Notes: generated from the letters alone by a model not told the origin. Counted from the first letter of the stretch, positions 7,279 through 14,909 are shown. The stretch: DNA of 19,163 bases from JAEDES01 sp964470055 (GCA_964470055.1 CAYXZZ010000027.1:1-19163), one strand, 5' to 3'. Program-made: numbers and translations.

Positions 7279-7499
7279 TGGATCTTAATACAATAAATTA
7301 TATCAAACACAATCCTCTAATATATAGTTATCTCCGCGAAGATTCTTCTTGGTACAAAGATTTAAATAGGGGAAGTATCTCCTTAAAAGAGTTAGAAGAA
7401 TTAGCCAAAAAACACTTCAAACAAACTCCGGAAGATAAAATAAAAAAACTCTCTAGAAACATCGAACTAATCTCAACATTTCTAGATGTCATGAACTAA
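7278..7499 (+). CDS. ylbE: YlbE-like protein
   Basis: A 73-residue protein of the YlbE-like family, recognised from the start (INYIKHNPLIYSYLREDSSW), where a short helix ends in an R-x4-WY motif, followed by LSLKELEELAK-type helix and a basic C-terminal helix ending in ISTFLDVMN. Function unknown in all species. The ATG overlaps the ylbD stop (TAATG, 7276-7280), with AGGA (7271-7274) inside the end of ylbD as the ribosome site, so the two should be translationally coupled. Position between ylbD and ylbF supports the call. Confidence 0.7.
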   Translation: MDLNTINYIKHNPLIYSYLREDSSWYKDLNRGSISLKELEELAKKHFKQTPEDKIKKLSRNIELISTFLDVMN

Positions 7500-7505
7500 A
7501 AAATA

Positions 7506-7514
7506 TGTTAAAAT
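7506..7514 (+). promoter_or_regulatory. Extended -10 element placed for a leaderless ylbF transcript
   Basis: TG (7506-7507), one base, TAAAAT (7509-7514), then exactly six bases to the ylbF ATG at 7521. Transcription would start at or next to the A of the ATG. There is no Shine-Dalgarno-like sequence in the 20 bases before this ATG. No good -35 is seen (ATGTCA at 7486-7491 is weak). Confidence 0.45.
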
Positions 7515-7520
7515 ATTCAT

Positions 7521-7805
7521 ATGGAAGAATTATATGAAAAAGTAAATAACTTAAAAGATGTTTTAAACGACAACGAAATTATAAAAGAAATAAAGAAACT
7601 AAATAAAGAAGTCACCAACAATAAAGACCTTTTAGGACTAATAAAAAAATACAACTATACAAAAGATGAAAGGATAAAACAACAAATAATTTCTAATGAT
7701 TTATTTCAAAAATACAAACATCAAGAGACAGAACTTAATTTATTAATATTAGAAATCAACCAAGAATTAAAAAAGATAACAAAAAAGGATAAGTGTGGTT
7801 TATGA
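7521..7805 (+). CDS. ylbF: YlbF-family protein (RNase Y accessory, Y-complex)
   Basis: In Bacillus, YlbF works with YmcA and YaaT as a complex that directs RNase Y to transcripts and affects biofilm, competence and sporulation. This 94-residue copy is almost entirely charged helix (EELYEKVNNLKDVLNDNEII... and DERIKQQIISNDLFQKYKHQ), the hallmark of the YlbF/YmcA family. It is much shorter than the Bacillus protein, which has a C-terminal extension; only a single Cys remains at the end (KCGL). The start at ATG 7521 has no ribosome site and sits six bases after an extended -10. The stop overlaps the rsmD start (ATGA, 7802-7805). ylbG, which separates ylbF from rsmD in Bacillus, is absent. The paralogue YmcA is less likely given this gene order. 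Confidence 0.72.
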   Translation: MEELYEKVNNLKDVLNDNEIIKEIKKLNKEVTNNKDLLGLIKKYNYTKDERIKQQIISNDLFQKYKHQETELNLLILEINQELKKITKKDKCGL

Positions 7806-8347
7806 AAATAATAAGTGGTATATATAAAGGTAGAAAATTAGAAGGATACGATATCATTGGTACTAGGCCAACAATGGATAGAGTTAAAGAATCTCTTTTC
7901 GCAACAATTCAAAATAATTTAATAGATAGCGTTGTTCTTGATCTTTTTTCTGGAAGTGGAAACTTAGGCATAGAAGCCTTGTCAGAAGGAGCAAGTTATG
8001 CCTATTTAGTAGATTCTAATCCAAAAGCCATAAAAACCATTAAAGAAAACATTATCAATATTGGTATAACAAACTGTGAAGTAATAAATCAAGACTATTT
8101 AAAAGGCCTCAACTATCTTGCTGAAAGAAACATTAAACTTGATTTAATCTTCTTAGATCCCCCATATCAAACAAATTATATTGAAAAAAGCGTTGCTTTA
8201 ATTTCCAAACTAGAATTATTAAACTCTAATGGGTTAATTATTTGTGAAAGTGATAGTCTAGATAAAATAGCCTATCCAGAAAAATATCAGGCAATAAAGA
8301 CCAAAAAATATGGAGATAAATGGGTAGTCATTCTAAAACAAATATGA
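7802..8347 (+). CDS. rsmD: 16S rRNA (guanine966-N2)-methyltransferase RsmD
   Basis: RsmD methylates G966 (Escherichia coli numbering) of 16S rRNA during 30S assembly, using S-adenosylmethionine. I start it at ATG 7802, giving MKIISGIYKGRKL, the normal opening of the family; an in-frame GTG at 7793 lies two bases from the AAGGAT ribosome site and is unlikely. Motif I is VLDLFSGSGNLGIEAL (SAM binding), an acidic motif follows in YLVDSN, and catalytic motif IV is LIFLDPPYQ. Length 182 residues is standard. The ATG overlaps the ylbF stop by four bases (ATGA). In many Bacilli coaD follows rsmD; here an unrelated lectin-like gene does. Confidence 0.92.
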   Translation: MKIISGIYKGRKLEGYDIIGTRPTMDRVKESLFATIQNNLIDSVVLDLFSGSGNLGIEALSEGASYAYLVDSNPKAIKTIKENIINIGITNCEVINQDYLKGLNYLAERNIKLDLIFLDPPYQTNYIEKSVALISKLELLNSNGLIICESDSLDKIAYPEKYQAIKTKKYGDKWVVILKQI

Positions 8348-8379
8348 TAGAATTAATCTTAGAATAGTTGGTGATCTAA

Positions 8380-9984
8380 ATGAAAAAAATGAATAATAAA
8401 GGGTTTGCAATTTCGACATTACTATATGGACTTCTACTAGTAGGCTTTTTAGTAGTCGCCTTACTTATGAGTATAATGTCAACTAATCGTAAAAATACAT
8501 CAACATTAATCAAAAAAATAGAAGAAGAACTAAATCGTTACAGTCAAACAACAACAGAGTTCACCTCAACTGATGGGCCTCAAGAATTTATTGTTCCCTA
8601 TGGAAAAGCCGGTTGGTATAAAATTGAACTATGGGGGGCAGCCGCTAAAGGAATAAGTTCCATAAATCAGACTAGTAATGGACGTGGTTCATACACCTCA
8701 GGAATAATCTACTTAGAAGAAAATCAGCATCTATACTTTCAAATTGGTAATATCGGTGGGGCAACTCCTACAAATAATGGTGGCGGTTCAGTTGTCGGTG
8801 GAGCAACTGATGTCAGATTACGAGGGGGTTCTTGGAATGATTCAGCCGGACAGAACTCAAGAATTATGATTGCTGCTGGAGGAGGAACAAGTAGTGCTGC
8901 TGGCGCTGGACATAGTTCAGGTTTAAGCACTGACAACAATGGAAAGTCTTATATTTCTGGTTATAATAGTCAAAAAACAATTGCTGGTTATAGTTTTATA
9001 AATACCATTATGCAAAATGGAGTAAATGATGGTGCTGGAAAAGCAACTATCGAACTAATCTCTACTAATAGTAAAGATAATCCTCCATCAAAGAAAAATG
9101 CTAATTTAAATAGTGTAAGATACATAAAAGACTGTATTACTGGAACATCGACTTCCACATATGAACGTTGGACAGAAATACAAGCCTTTAATTCTAACGG
9201 TGAAAACGTTGCTTTAAATAAAGCCGCCTATTATTATAATGGTTCAACCACAACCGCAATATCTTACCTAACCAACTCTGAAACAGCCAAAATTTCTGGT
9301 ACACTATCAAGCGGTACAGGAGAAAAATGTGTTATTGTTGATTTAGGTTCCATCCAATCTCTTGAAGAAATAGTTATTTATCATAATTTTTATTCAGGAG
9401 AAACTAAGTATACTAAAGAAACTGTTTCTGTTTCAACGACAAGCCTAACTTCCGGTTATACAGCCATCAAAACCTTAGCAACTTCGCTTGTTCCCGTTGA
9501 AACAACTCATGGTCTAAGAATTTCAGCCCGTCATTTAGAAGGAGCAACAGTATCATCTGGAAATTACTATATTCAATCAGCAAAATCCGAAAATAGAGTA
9601 ATCTCTTCAATTGGAGTTAATGCCTTGCTTAATTTAAATAACGGAAGTAAGTCTCAAAGATGGGCTATTACCCCAATCGATGGAACTTATTATAAAATAA
9701 TAGAAGCAAGCGGTGAACTTGCTCTTCAACCAGCAGATGGTGCTCAAGAGATAAGTGAAGCCGTTGGTACAAATGATAAATATGGAGATCATGCCTGGGA
9801 AGTATGGAAGATAATTTCTCTTGGCAATGGCTACTATCAATTCCAAAGCAAAGTAACAACCTACCATACCTTATGTATAAGTGCACCATCAGATACTAGA
9901 GATACAAGTGGCATCTTACATATGGAAACATGCAATGCCTCTGATGAAAAGCAATGGTTCAAATTGCTTAATGCTGACTATTAA
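8380..9984 (+). CDS. Prepilin-like membrane-anchored protein with glycine-rich, discoidin-like and ricin-like lectin domains
   Basis: A 534-residue protein built for the cell surface. Residues 1-8 (MKKMNNKG) followed by a hydrophobic segment (9-35) resemble a prepilin leader with cleavage after Gly8, but residue +5 of the mature form is Thr, not the Glu of true pilins, so it may simply be an anchored protein. A short helix (40-55) leads to a glycine-rich domain (about 66-228) with GGGSVVGGATDVRLRGG and AAGGGTSSAAGAG. Next is a discoidin/F5-8C-like module (about 245-365): VRYIKDC, WTEIQAF, NVALNKA, CVIVDLGS. Last is a ricin-B-like beta-trefoil (about 375-534) with Q-x-W-type motifs at W428, near W478 and at W526. 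The lectin modules suggest glycan binding; the ligand is unknown. The ribosome site GGTGAT (8369-8374) supports ATG 8380. It lies 32 bases after rsmD, where coaD often sits. Confidence 0.8.
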   Translation: MKKMNNKGFAISTLLYGLLLVGFLVVALLMSIMSTNRKNTSTLIKKIEEELNRYSQTTTEFTSTDGPQEFIVPYGKAGWYKIELWGAAAKGISSINQTSNGRGSYTSGIIYLEENQHLYFQIGNIGGATPTNNGGGSVVGGATDVRLRGGSWNDSAGQNSRIMIAAGGGTSSAAGAGHSSGLSTDNNGKSYISGYNSQKTIAGYSFINTIMQNGVNDGAGKATIELISTNSKDNPPSKKNANLNSVRYIKDCITGTSTSTYERWTEIQAFNSNGENVALNKAAYYYNGSTTTAISYLTNSETAKISGTLSSGTGEKCVIVDLGSIQSLEEIVIYHNFYSGETKYTKETVSVSTTSLTSGYTAIKTLATSLVPVETTHGLRISARHLEGATVSSGNYYIQSAKSENRVISSIGVNALLNLNNGSKSQRWAITPIDGTYYKIIEASGELALQPADGAQEISEAVGTNDKYGDHAWEVWKIISLGNGYYQFQSKVTTYHTLCISAPSDTRDTSGILHMETCNASDEKQWFKLLNADY

Positions 9985-10019
9985 AAGGGTAGTTTACAAA
10001 ACTATCTTTTTGTTTTTCT
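9984..10019 (+). terminator. Intrinsic terminator after the lectin gene
   Basis: AAAGGGTAGTTT (9984-9995), loop ACA, AAACTATCTTTT (9999-10010), then TGTTTTTCTT. Twelve-pair stem with two G-U pairs and a good U tract. Confidence 0.75.
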
Positions 10020-10024
10020 TAAAA

Positions 10025-10051
10025 TTAGCACAAATTATTGACAAGTGCTAA
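10025..10051 (+). promoter_or_regulatory. CIRCE operator 1 (HrcA binding site)
   Basis: TTAGCACAA, nine bases, AAGTGCTAA: the CIRCE inverted repeat (TTAGCACTC-N9-GAGTGCTAA) with three changes near the centre. Its spacer contains most of the -35 element. Confidence 0.85.
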
Positions 10052-10066
10052 AAAAAAGCATACAAT
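10038..10066 (+). promoter_or_regulatory. Consensus promoter of hrcA-grpE-dnaK-dnaJ
   Basis: TTGACA (10038-10043), 17-base spacer, TACAAT (10061-10066). Start near 10073, inside CIRCE 2. The -35 is perfect consensus. Confidence 0.88.
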
Positions 10067-10070
10067 ATCA

Positions 10071-10097
10071 TTAGCACTCATAAAATAGAAGTGCTAG
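10071..10097 (+). promoter_or_regulatory. CIRCE operator 2, overlapping the transcription start and ribosome site
   Basis: TTAGCACTC (perfect left arm), nine bases, AAGTGCTAG (two changes). The right arm shares its last two bases with the AGGAGG ribosome site (10096-10101) of hrcA, so the operator may also fold in the mRNA and affect hrcA translation. Confidence 0.88.
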
Positions 10098-10109
10098 GAG
10101 GTTGATGTT

Positions 10110-11099
10110 ATGTTGACTGATAGACAAAATAAAATGTTAAAGCTAATAGTAGAAAGATATATTAAAGATCCAACTCCAGTTGGTTCCAAGATTATCTCTA
10201 AAGCCCTAAACTGTTCAAGTGCTACTATTCGTAATGAAATGGCTACTTTAGAAGAGTTAGGTTTATTAGAAAAAACACATACATCTTCTGGTCGAATTCC
10301 TAGTGAAAAAGGTTATCGTTACTATGTCGATAACTTAATGGAACTAAAGAAAATGAATGCCGAAGATATGTTAAAATTACAAATTGTCTTTCACAACCAG
10401 CAACTTGCACTATCTGATGTAATTACTAAGAGTTTACAAGTTATATCGGATATGATGAATTATACAACAGTAGTGCTTGGTAGCAGTTCTCATGAGAATC
10501 TTCTTAAACAAATAGAAGTAGTTCCGATTGATGATGTTAGTATAATCGTAATTATAGTTACTGATAAAGGCCATGTTGAACATAAAAGTATTAAATTACA
10601 AGATGTTCCACTAGAAGAAGTAAAGAAAACAGTTGGCCTAATTAATAACTTAATCTCTGGTACTCCAATCGATGAAGTAAGTATAAAATTGGAGTATGAA
10701 GTAAAACCTATTATAGGAAATTATGTCAAACAACACGAACAACTATATAATGCTTTCTATCATGTATTTAATGACTTCACAAACCCAGGAGTTAACATCG
10801 TAGGAAGAAACAAAATCTTAGAACAACCAGAATTCAGTAGTAATATAGAAAAAATTAAAACAGTCTTCAATAAGCTAGAGGATCGAGAAACTCTCCGTAG
10901 CATTGAAGAGGATAAAGATAATAATATAAAAGTCTATATTGGTAATGAAAGCAATATTGATAGTGATGTAACAGTAATCAAAACAAAATTTAAAAGTGGA
11001 GATGAAGAAGGAACCATCGCCATCATTGGACCAAAAAGAATGGAATATGATCGAGTTGTTGGATTGTTAGAGTACATGAAAGAAAATATAGAAAGGTAG
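10110..11099 (+). CDS. hrcA: Heat-inducible transcription repressor HrcA
   Basis: HrcA binds CIRCE operators and represses the chaperone operon; its activity depends on GroEL in Bacillus. The N-terminal winged-helix domain (about 1-80) carries LTDRQNKMLKLIVERYI, DPTPVGSK and SSATIRNEMATLEELGLLEK, typical of the family. A long GAF-like middle domain with a dimerisation insert follows, ending in GPKRMEYDRVVGLLEYM, the standard HrcA finish. At 329 residues it is a little short of the usual 340-350. The ATG lies eight bases after a strong AGGAGG site. It heads its own target operon, so it is autoregulated through the two CIRCE sites. grpE starts six bases after its stop. Confidence 0.96.
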   Translation: MLTDRQNKMLKLIVERYIKDPTPVGSKIISKALNCSSATIRNEMATLEELGLLEKTHTSSGRIPSEKGYRYYVDNLMELKKMNAEDMLKLQIVFHNQQLALSDVITKSLQVISDMMNYTTVVLGSSSHENLLKQIEVVPIDDVSIIVIIVTDKGHVEHKSIKLQDVPLEEVKKTVGLINNLISGTPIDEVSIKLEYEVKPIIGNYVKQHEQLYNAFYHVFNDFTNPGVNIVGRNKILEQPEFSSNIEKIKTVFNKLEDRETLRSIEEDKDNNIKVYIGNESNIDSDVTVIKTKFKSGDEEGTIAIIGPKRMEYDRVVGLLEYMKENIER

Positions 11100-11105
11100 A
11101 AATAA

Positions 11106-11729
11106 ATGACACAAGAAGAAACAAAAGTAGAAGAATTAACAGAAGAACAAAATAAAGAACAACTAACAAATGAAGAATGTACTTGTTGTCAAGAAACAGA
11201 TGCTCCACCACATTGTTGTGGAGGCGGCTGCCATCAAGAACAAGAACCAAGTACAAAAGAACAAGAATTAACAGCCGAAGTTAATCGTCTAACTGAAGAA
11301 AATGCTTCTTTAGTTGAAAAAGTCAAATTAGCCCAGGCTGAATTAGTAAATTATCGTCGTAGAAAAGACGAAGAAACAACAAATATGTTAAAGTATGCAA
11401 ATCAAGATTTGATTCTAGAAATCATCCAAGTAGTAGATAATTTCGAAAGAGCAATCAAGTTAGATGACAATGACTTAACAGATGAAATCTCTAAATTCTT
11501 AGCCGGTTTCAAAATGATGTATGCATCACTAACAGAAACCTTAAAAAGATTTGGAGTAGAAGAAATAAACAGGGCAGGGCAAATATTCGACCCATCTCAA
11601 GAACAAGCCTTATTAACTGACTCAGTAGCAGAACAAGAAGATGAAGTTGTTTTAGAGGTTTTATTAAAAGGATATAAATTAAAGGAACGTGTAATTAGAC
11701 CTGCATCAGTAAAAATCAATCAAAAATAA
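11106..11729 (+). CDS. grpE: Nucleotide exchange factor GrpE with an N-terminal Cys/His cluster
   Basis: GrpE releases ADP from DnaK and sets the pace of the chaperone cycle. The C-terminal two-thirds is ordinary: a coiled-coil dimerisation helix (about 51-115, ELTAEVNRLTEENASLVEKVKLAQAELVNYRRRKDEE), four-helix region, and beta-wing domain with GVEEINRAGQIFDPSQEQAL and VLLKGYKLKERVIRPASVKI. The N-terminal tail, usually just acidic and disordered, here holds Cys25, Cys27, Cys28, His36, Cys37, Cys38, Cys42 and His43 around a GGG turn (CTCC...HCCGGGCH). That looks like a metal-binding or redox-active cluster. It lies within the operon, six bases after hrcA and 26 before dnaK. Confidence 0.94.
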   Translation: MTQEETKVEELTEEQNKEQLTNEECTCCQETDAPPHCCGGGCHQEQEPSTKEQELTAEVNRLTEENASLVEKVKLAQAELVNYRRRKDEETTNMLKYANQDLILEIIQVVDNFERAIKLDDNDLTDEISKFLAGFKMMYASLTETLKRFGVEEINRAGQIFDPSQEQALLTDSVAEQEDEVVLEVLLKGYKLKERVIRPASVKINQK

Positions 11730-11755
11730 TAGTAAATCAAAGGAGATAAATATAT

Positions 11756-13603
11756 ATGGGAAAAATTATTGGTATCGATTTAGGTACAACAAATTCATGT
11801 GCTGCCGTTCTTGAAGCAGGAGCACCAAAAGTAATTCCAAACCCAGAAGGAGGAAGAACAACTCCGTCTGTAGTTGCATTTAAAAAAGGAGAAAGAATCG
11901 TTGGTGATGCTGCAAAACGTCAAGCATTAACTAACCCAAATACATGCTCATCAATCAAAAGATTAATGGGTACAAATAAAAAAGTAGAATTAGATGGTAA
12001 AAAATATACACCAGAAGAAATTTCAGCCATGATTCTATCATACATTAAAGATTACGCTGAAAGTTATTTAGGAGAAAAAGTAGATAAAGCAGTTATTACA
12101 GTACCAGCATACTTCAATGATGCAGAACGTCAAGCAACAAAGAACGCTGGAAAAATTGCTGGTTTAGAAGTAGAAAGAATTATCAATGAGCCAACAGCCG
12201 CAGCCTTATCATATGGTCTTGAAAAAGAAGAAGGTCAAACTATCTTAGTTTACGACTTAGGAGGAGGTACATTCGACGTATCTATCCTTGAATTAGGAGA
12301 TGGAGTATTCGAAGTTAAATCAACAAACGGAAATAACCACTTAGGTGGAGATGACTTCGACCAAAGAATTATTGATTATATCGTAAAAGAATTCAAGAAA
12401 GAAAACGACATTGATTTATCAGACGATAAAATGGCAATGCAACGTCTTAAAGAAGCCGCAGAACAAGCAAAGAAGAACTTATCAGGAACTTTATCAGCAA
12501 CAATTTCTGCACCATTCATTGCTAAAAACGAAGATGGAGAACCATTACACGTTGATATGACATTAACTCGCGCTAAATTTGAAGATTTAATTTCAGACTT
12601 AGTAGAATCAACAATTGAACCAGTTAAGAAAGCCTTAAAAGATGCTAAGATGACTAAAAAAGACATTGACAAAGTAATTTTAGTTGGTGGTTCAACACGT
12701 GTACCATTAGTATATGAAACAATTACTAAAGAATTAGGAAAAGAACCATCTCGTGAAGTTAACCCAGACGAAGTAGTTGCTATGGGAGCAGCAATTCAAG
12801 GTGGAGTTATTGCTGGAGATGTAACTGATATCGTATTACTAGATGTAACACCATTATCATTAGGAATTGAAACTTTAGGTGGAGTAATGACTACATTAAT
12901 CCCAAGAAACACAACAATTCCTACATCAAAATCAGAAGTATTCTCAACTGCTGCTGATAATCAACCAGGTGTAGACATTCACGTATTACAAGGTGAAAGA
13001 TCAATGGCTGCTGATAACAAGACATTAGGAAGATTCCAATTAACTAATATTCCACCAGCACCACGTGGTGTTCCTCAAATCGAAGTTAAATTTGACATTG
13101 ATGCTAACGGAATTGTTAACGTTACTGCAAAAGATTTAGGAACAAATAAAGAACAATCAATTACAATCACTTCTAACACAAATCTTTCAGACGAAGAAAT
13201 CGAAAAGATGCGTAAAGAAGCAGAAGAAAATAAAGAGGCTGATGAAAAACGTAAAGAAGCCGTAGAAACTAAAAATGAAGCAGAACAAATGATTTTCCAA
13301 ACAGAAAAAGCCATCAAAGATCTTGGTGATAAAGTAGATTCAAAAGAAAAAGAAGAAGCAGAAGAGTTAATTGAAGAATTACGTACAGCCTTAAAAGATG
13401 ACGACTTAGATGAAATCAAAGAAAAGAAAGAAAAACTTCAAGAAAAAGCCATGGCTTTAGCAACAAAAGTTTATGAACAAACCGCTAAAGAACGTCAAAC
13501 AGAAGAAAACAATGACGATGAAGAAGATTCTAAAAAGTCTAAAAAGAAATCTAAAAAAGATGAAGACGATGACGTTCAAGAAGCAGATATTGAAGAAGAA
13601 TAA
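11756..13603 (+). CDS. dnaK: Molecular chaperone DnaK (Hsp70)
   Basis: DnaK binds exposed hydrophobic segments of client proteins in an ATP-driven cycle with DnaJ and GrpE. The N-terminal ATPase domain (about 1-360) has phosphate motif IGIDLGTTNS, AYFNDAERQATKNAGKIAGL, NEPTAAALSYG and the phosphate-2 motif YDLGGGTFDVSI. The interdomain linker DVTDIVLLDVTPLSLG precedes the beta-sandwich substrate domain and the helical lid. The final part is a Lys/Asp/Glu-rich tail ending DIEEE, with no EEVD. 615 residues and the shortened ATPase domain fit Gram-positive DnaK. A strong AAAGGAG site precedes ATG 11756. A hairpin separates it from dnaJ. Confidence 0.97.
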   Translation: MGKIIGIDLGTTNSCAAVLEAGAPKVIPNPEGGRTTPSVVAFKKGERIVGDAAKRQALTNPNTCSSIKRLMGTNKKVELDGKKYTPEEISAMILSYIKDYAESYLGEKVDKAVITVPAYFNDAERQATKNAGKIAGLEVERIINEPTAAALSYGLEKEEGQTILVYDLGGGTFDVSILELGDGVFEVKSTNGNNHLGGDDFDQRIIDYIVKEFKKENDIDLSDDKMAMQRLKEAAEQAKKNLSGTLSATISAPFIAKNEDGEPLHVDMTLTRAKFEDLISDLVESTIEPVKKALKDAKMTKKDIDKVILVGGSTRVPLVYETITKELGKEPSREVNPDEVVAMGAAIQGGVIAGDVTDIVLLDVTPLSLGIETLGGVMTTLIPRNTTIPTSKSEVFSTAADNQPGVDIHVLQGERSMAADNKTLGRFQLTNIPPAPRGVPQIEVKFDIDANGIVNVTAKDLGTNKEQSITITSNTNLSDEEIEKMRKEAEENKEADEKRKEAVETKNEAEQMIFQTEKAIKDLGDKVDSKEKEEAEELIEELRTALKDDDLDEIKEKKEKLQEKAMALATKVYEQTAKERQTEENNDDEEDSKKSKKKSKKDEDDDVQEADIEEE

Positions 13604-13610
13604 ATCAAAT

Positions 13611-13640
13611 AAGTAGTCCTATTTTTAGGGCTACTTCCTT
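13611..13640 (+). terminator. Hairpin between dnaK and dnaJ, partial terminator or processing site
   Basis: AAGTAGTCCTA (13611-13621), loop TTTT, TAGGGCTACTT (13626-13636): an eleven-pair stem with one U-G pair. The following CCTTTAAAT is a poor U tract, so some transcripts probably read into dnaJ. Such a stem can protect the 3' end of abundant dnaK mRNA. Confidence 0.5.
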
Positions 13641-13669
13641 TAAATATATAATGTAAGGAAGTGAAAAAA

Positions 13670-14824
13670 ATGGCCTCAACAAAAAGAGATTACTATGAGG
13701 TTCTAGGTGTTTCTAAAAGCGCAACAGATGCAGAAATTAAAAGCGCCTACAGAAAAAAAGCCAAAGAATTTCATCCGGACTTAAATAAAGATAATCCTGC
13801 TGCCGAAGAGAAATTTAAAGAAGTTCAAGAAGCCTATTCTGTTTTATCGGATTCTTCTAAAAAACAGATGTATGATCAATATGGTCATGCTGGAGTAGGA
13901 TCAGGAGCCGGAGGAAGCGGTTTTGGTGGCTATTCAGGTGGAGGCTTCAGTGGTAGCGGTTTCGGATTCGAAGATATTTTCGATTCATTATTCGGCGGAG
14001 CTGGAGGATTTAGCGGTTTTTCAACTGACAACGGTTCTTCATCAACAAGAGCAAGACGCGGAAGCGACTCTTTAATGCGAATGTCTATTGACTTTGAAGA
14101 AGCGGTATATGGTACAGAAAAGAAACTTACTCTTGATGTCGTAGAAGAATGTGATGAATGCCACGGGCGCGGTGGTTTTGATGCCGAAACCTGCAGCACT
14201 TGTCGTGGAAGTGGAACAGTCACAACTCAACAAAATACAATTCTTGGTTCATTTATGTCAAAAACAACATGTCCAGACTGTGGCGGAGTAGGAAAAACTT
14301 ATAAACGTAAATGTAGCGAATGTGGTGGAAAGGGTAGAATTAAAAAGAATAAAAAAATTACTATTAGCATTCCTGCCGGTATCAATACTGGTGATAGACT
14401 TCGTGTAAGTGGTAAAGGTAATCCTGGATCTAACGGTGGAGAAAATGGGGACTTATATATCGAGTTTATCGTTGGAACCCATGATTTCTTTGTTAGAGAT
14501 GATGACGACATTTATTTAGAAGTGCCACTATCAATTACAGACGCAGTTTTAGGTTGTAAAAAAACAATCCCAACTCTATATGGTAACGTAAAATTAAATG
14601 TCTCTTCTGGAACAAACAGTGGTGATAAAGAACGTATTAGAGGAAAGGGTATCGACAACGACTATCACAACACCAAAGGTGATATGTATGTAGTTTTCAA
14701 AGTAATTACTCCCAAAAAGTTGTCACGTAGTGAAAAAGAATTATTTGAGAAATTAAATAAATCACTAGAAGATGATACTGAAATCAAAAAATTCAATAAA
14801 TTTATTGAGAAGAACGAAAAATAA
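13670..14824 (+). CDS. dnaJ: Chaperone protein DnaJ (Hsp40)
   Basis: DnaJ delivers clients to DnaK and stimulates its ATPase. I start it at ATG 13670 (MASTKRDYYEVLGV), since the in-frame GTG at 13661 touches the AAGGAAG ribosome site. Domains: J domain (1-70) with the HPD triad at 35-37; Gly/Phe-rich linker (about 72-130); zinc region (about 161-222) with four complete CxxCxGxG repeats (CDECHGRG, CSTCRGSG, CPDCGGVG, CSECGGKG); and the two beta-barrel client-binding domains. It is a full type I DnaJ of 384 residues. It lies 66 bases after dnaK with a hairpin between, and is expected to be heat-inducible through the upstream CIRCE sites by read-through. Confidence 0.96.
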   Translation: MASTKRDYYEVLGVSKSATDAEIKSAYRKKAKEFHPDLNKDNPAAEEKFKEVQEAYSVLSDSSKKQMYDQYGHAGVGSGAGGSGFGGYSGGGFSGSGFGFEDIFDSLFGGAGGFSGFSTDNGSSSTRARRGSDSLMRMSIDFEEAVYGTEKKLTLDVVEECDECHGRGGFDAETCSTCRGSGTVTTQQNTILGSFMSKTTCPDCGGVGKTYKRKCSECGGKGRIKKNKKITISIPAGINTGDRLRVSGKGNPGSNGGENGDLYIEFIVGTHDFFVRDDDDIYLEVPLSITDAVLGCKKTIPTLYGNVKLNVSSGTNSGDKERIRGKGIDNDYHNTKGDMYVVFKVITPKKLSRSEKELFEKLNKSLEDDTEIKKFNKFIEKNEK

Positions 14825-14838
14825 TTCGCTCTTTTTTT
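14811..14838 (+). terminator. Intrinsic terminator of the hrcA operon
   Basis: AGAACGAA (14811-14818) pairs with TTCGCTCT (14825-14832), with one internal A/C mismatch, then a run of seven T (14832-14838). The stem overlaps the dnaJ stop. Confidence 0.65.
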
Positions 14839-14872
14839 GTTGCATTTGCGACACTTCTTTTTAAAATCATTA

Positions 14873-14881
14873 TGCTATAAT
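14873..14881 (+). promoter_or_regulatory. Extended -10 promoter of thyA-folA
   Basis: TGCTATAAT: perfect extended -10 with no recognisable -35 at 16-18 bases. Start near 14888, leader about 22 bases, with AGGAGG at 14897-14902. Confidence 0.7.
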
Positions 14882-14909
14882 GAAAAAGTCAAAGTTAGGA
14901 GGAAGTTAA

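Noticed and set aside
8345..8350. Mycoplasma-type code with TGA as Trp
   Set aside because: TGA followed by TAG at the rsmD end is ambiguous, but TGA also ends ylbF in an ATGA overlap where reading through would run into rsmD; all Trp codons seen are TGG.
13075..13419. Minus-strand 114-residue Ser/Phe-rich frame within dnaK
   Set aside because: Antisense of the Lys/Glu-rich DnaK lid; composition explains the open frame.
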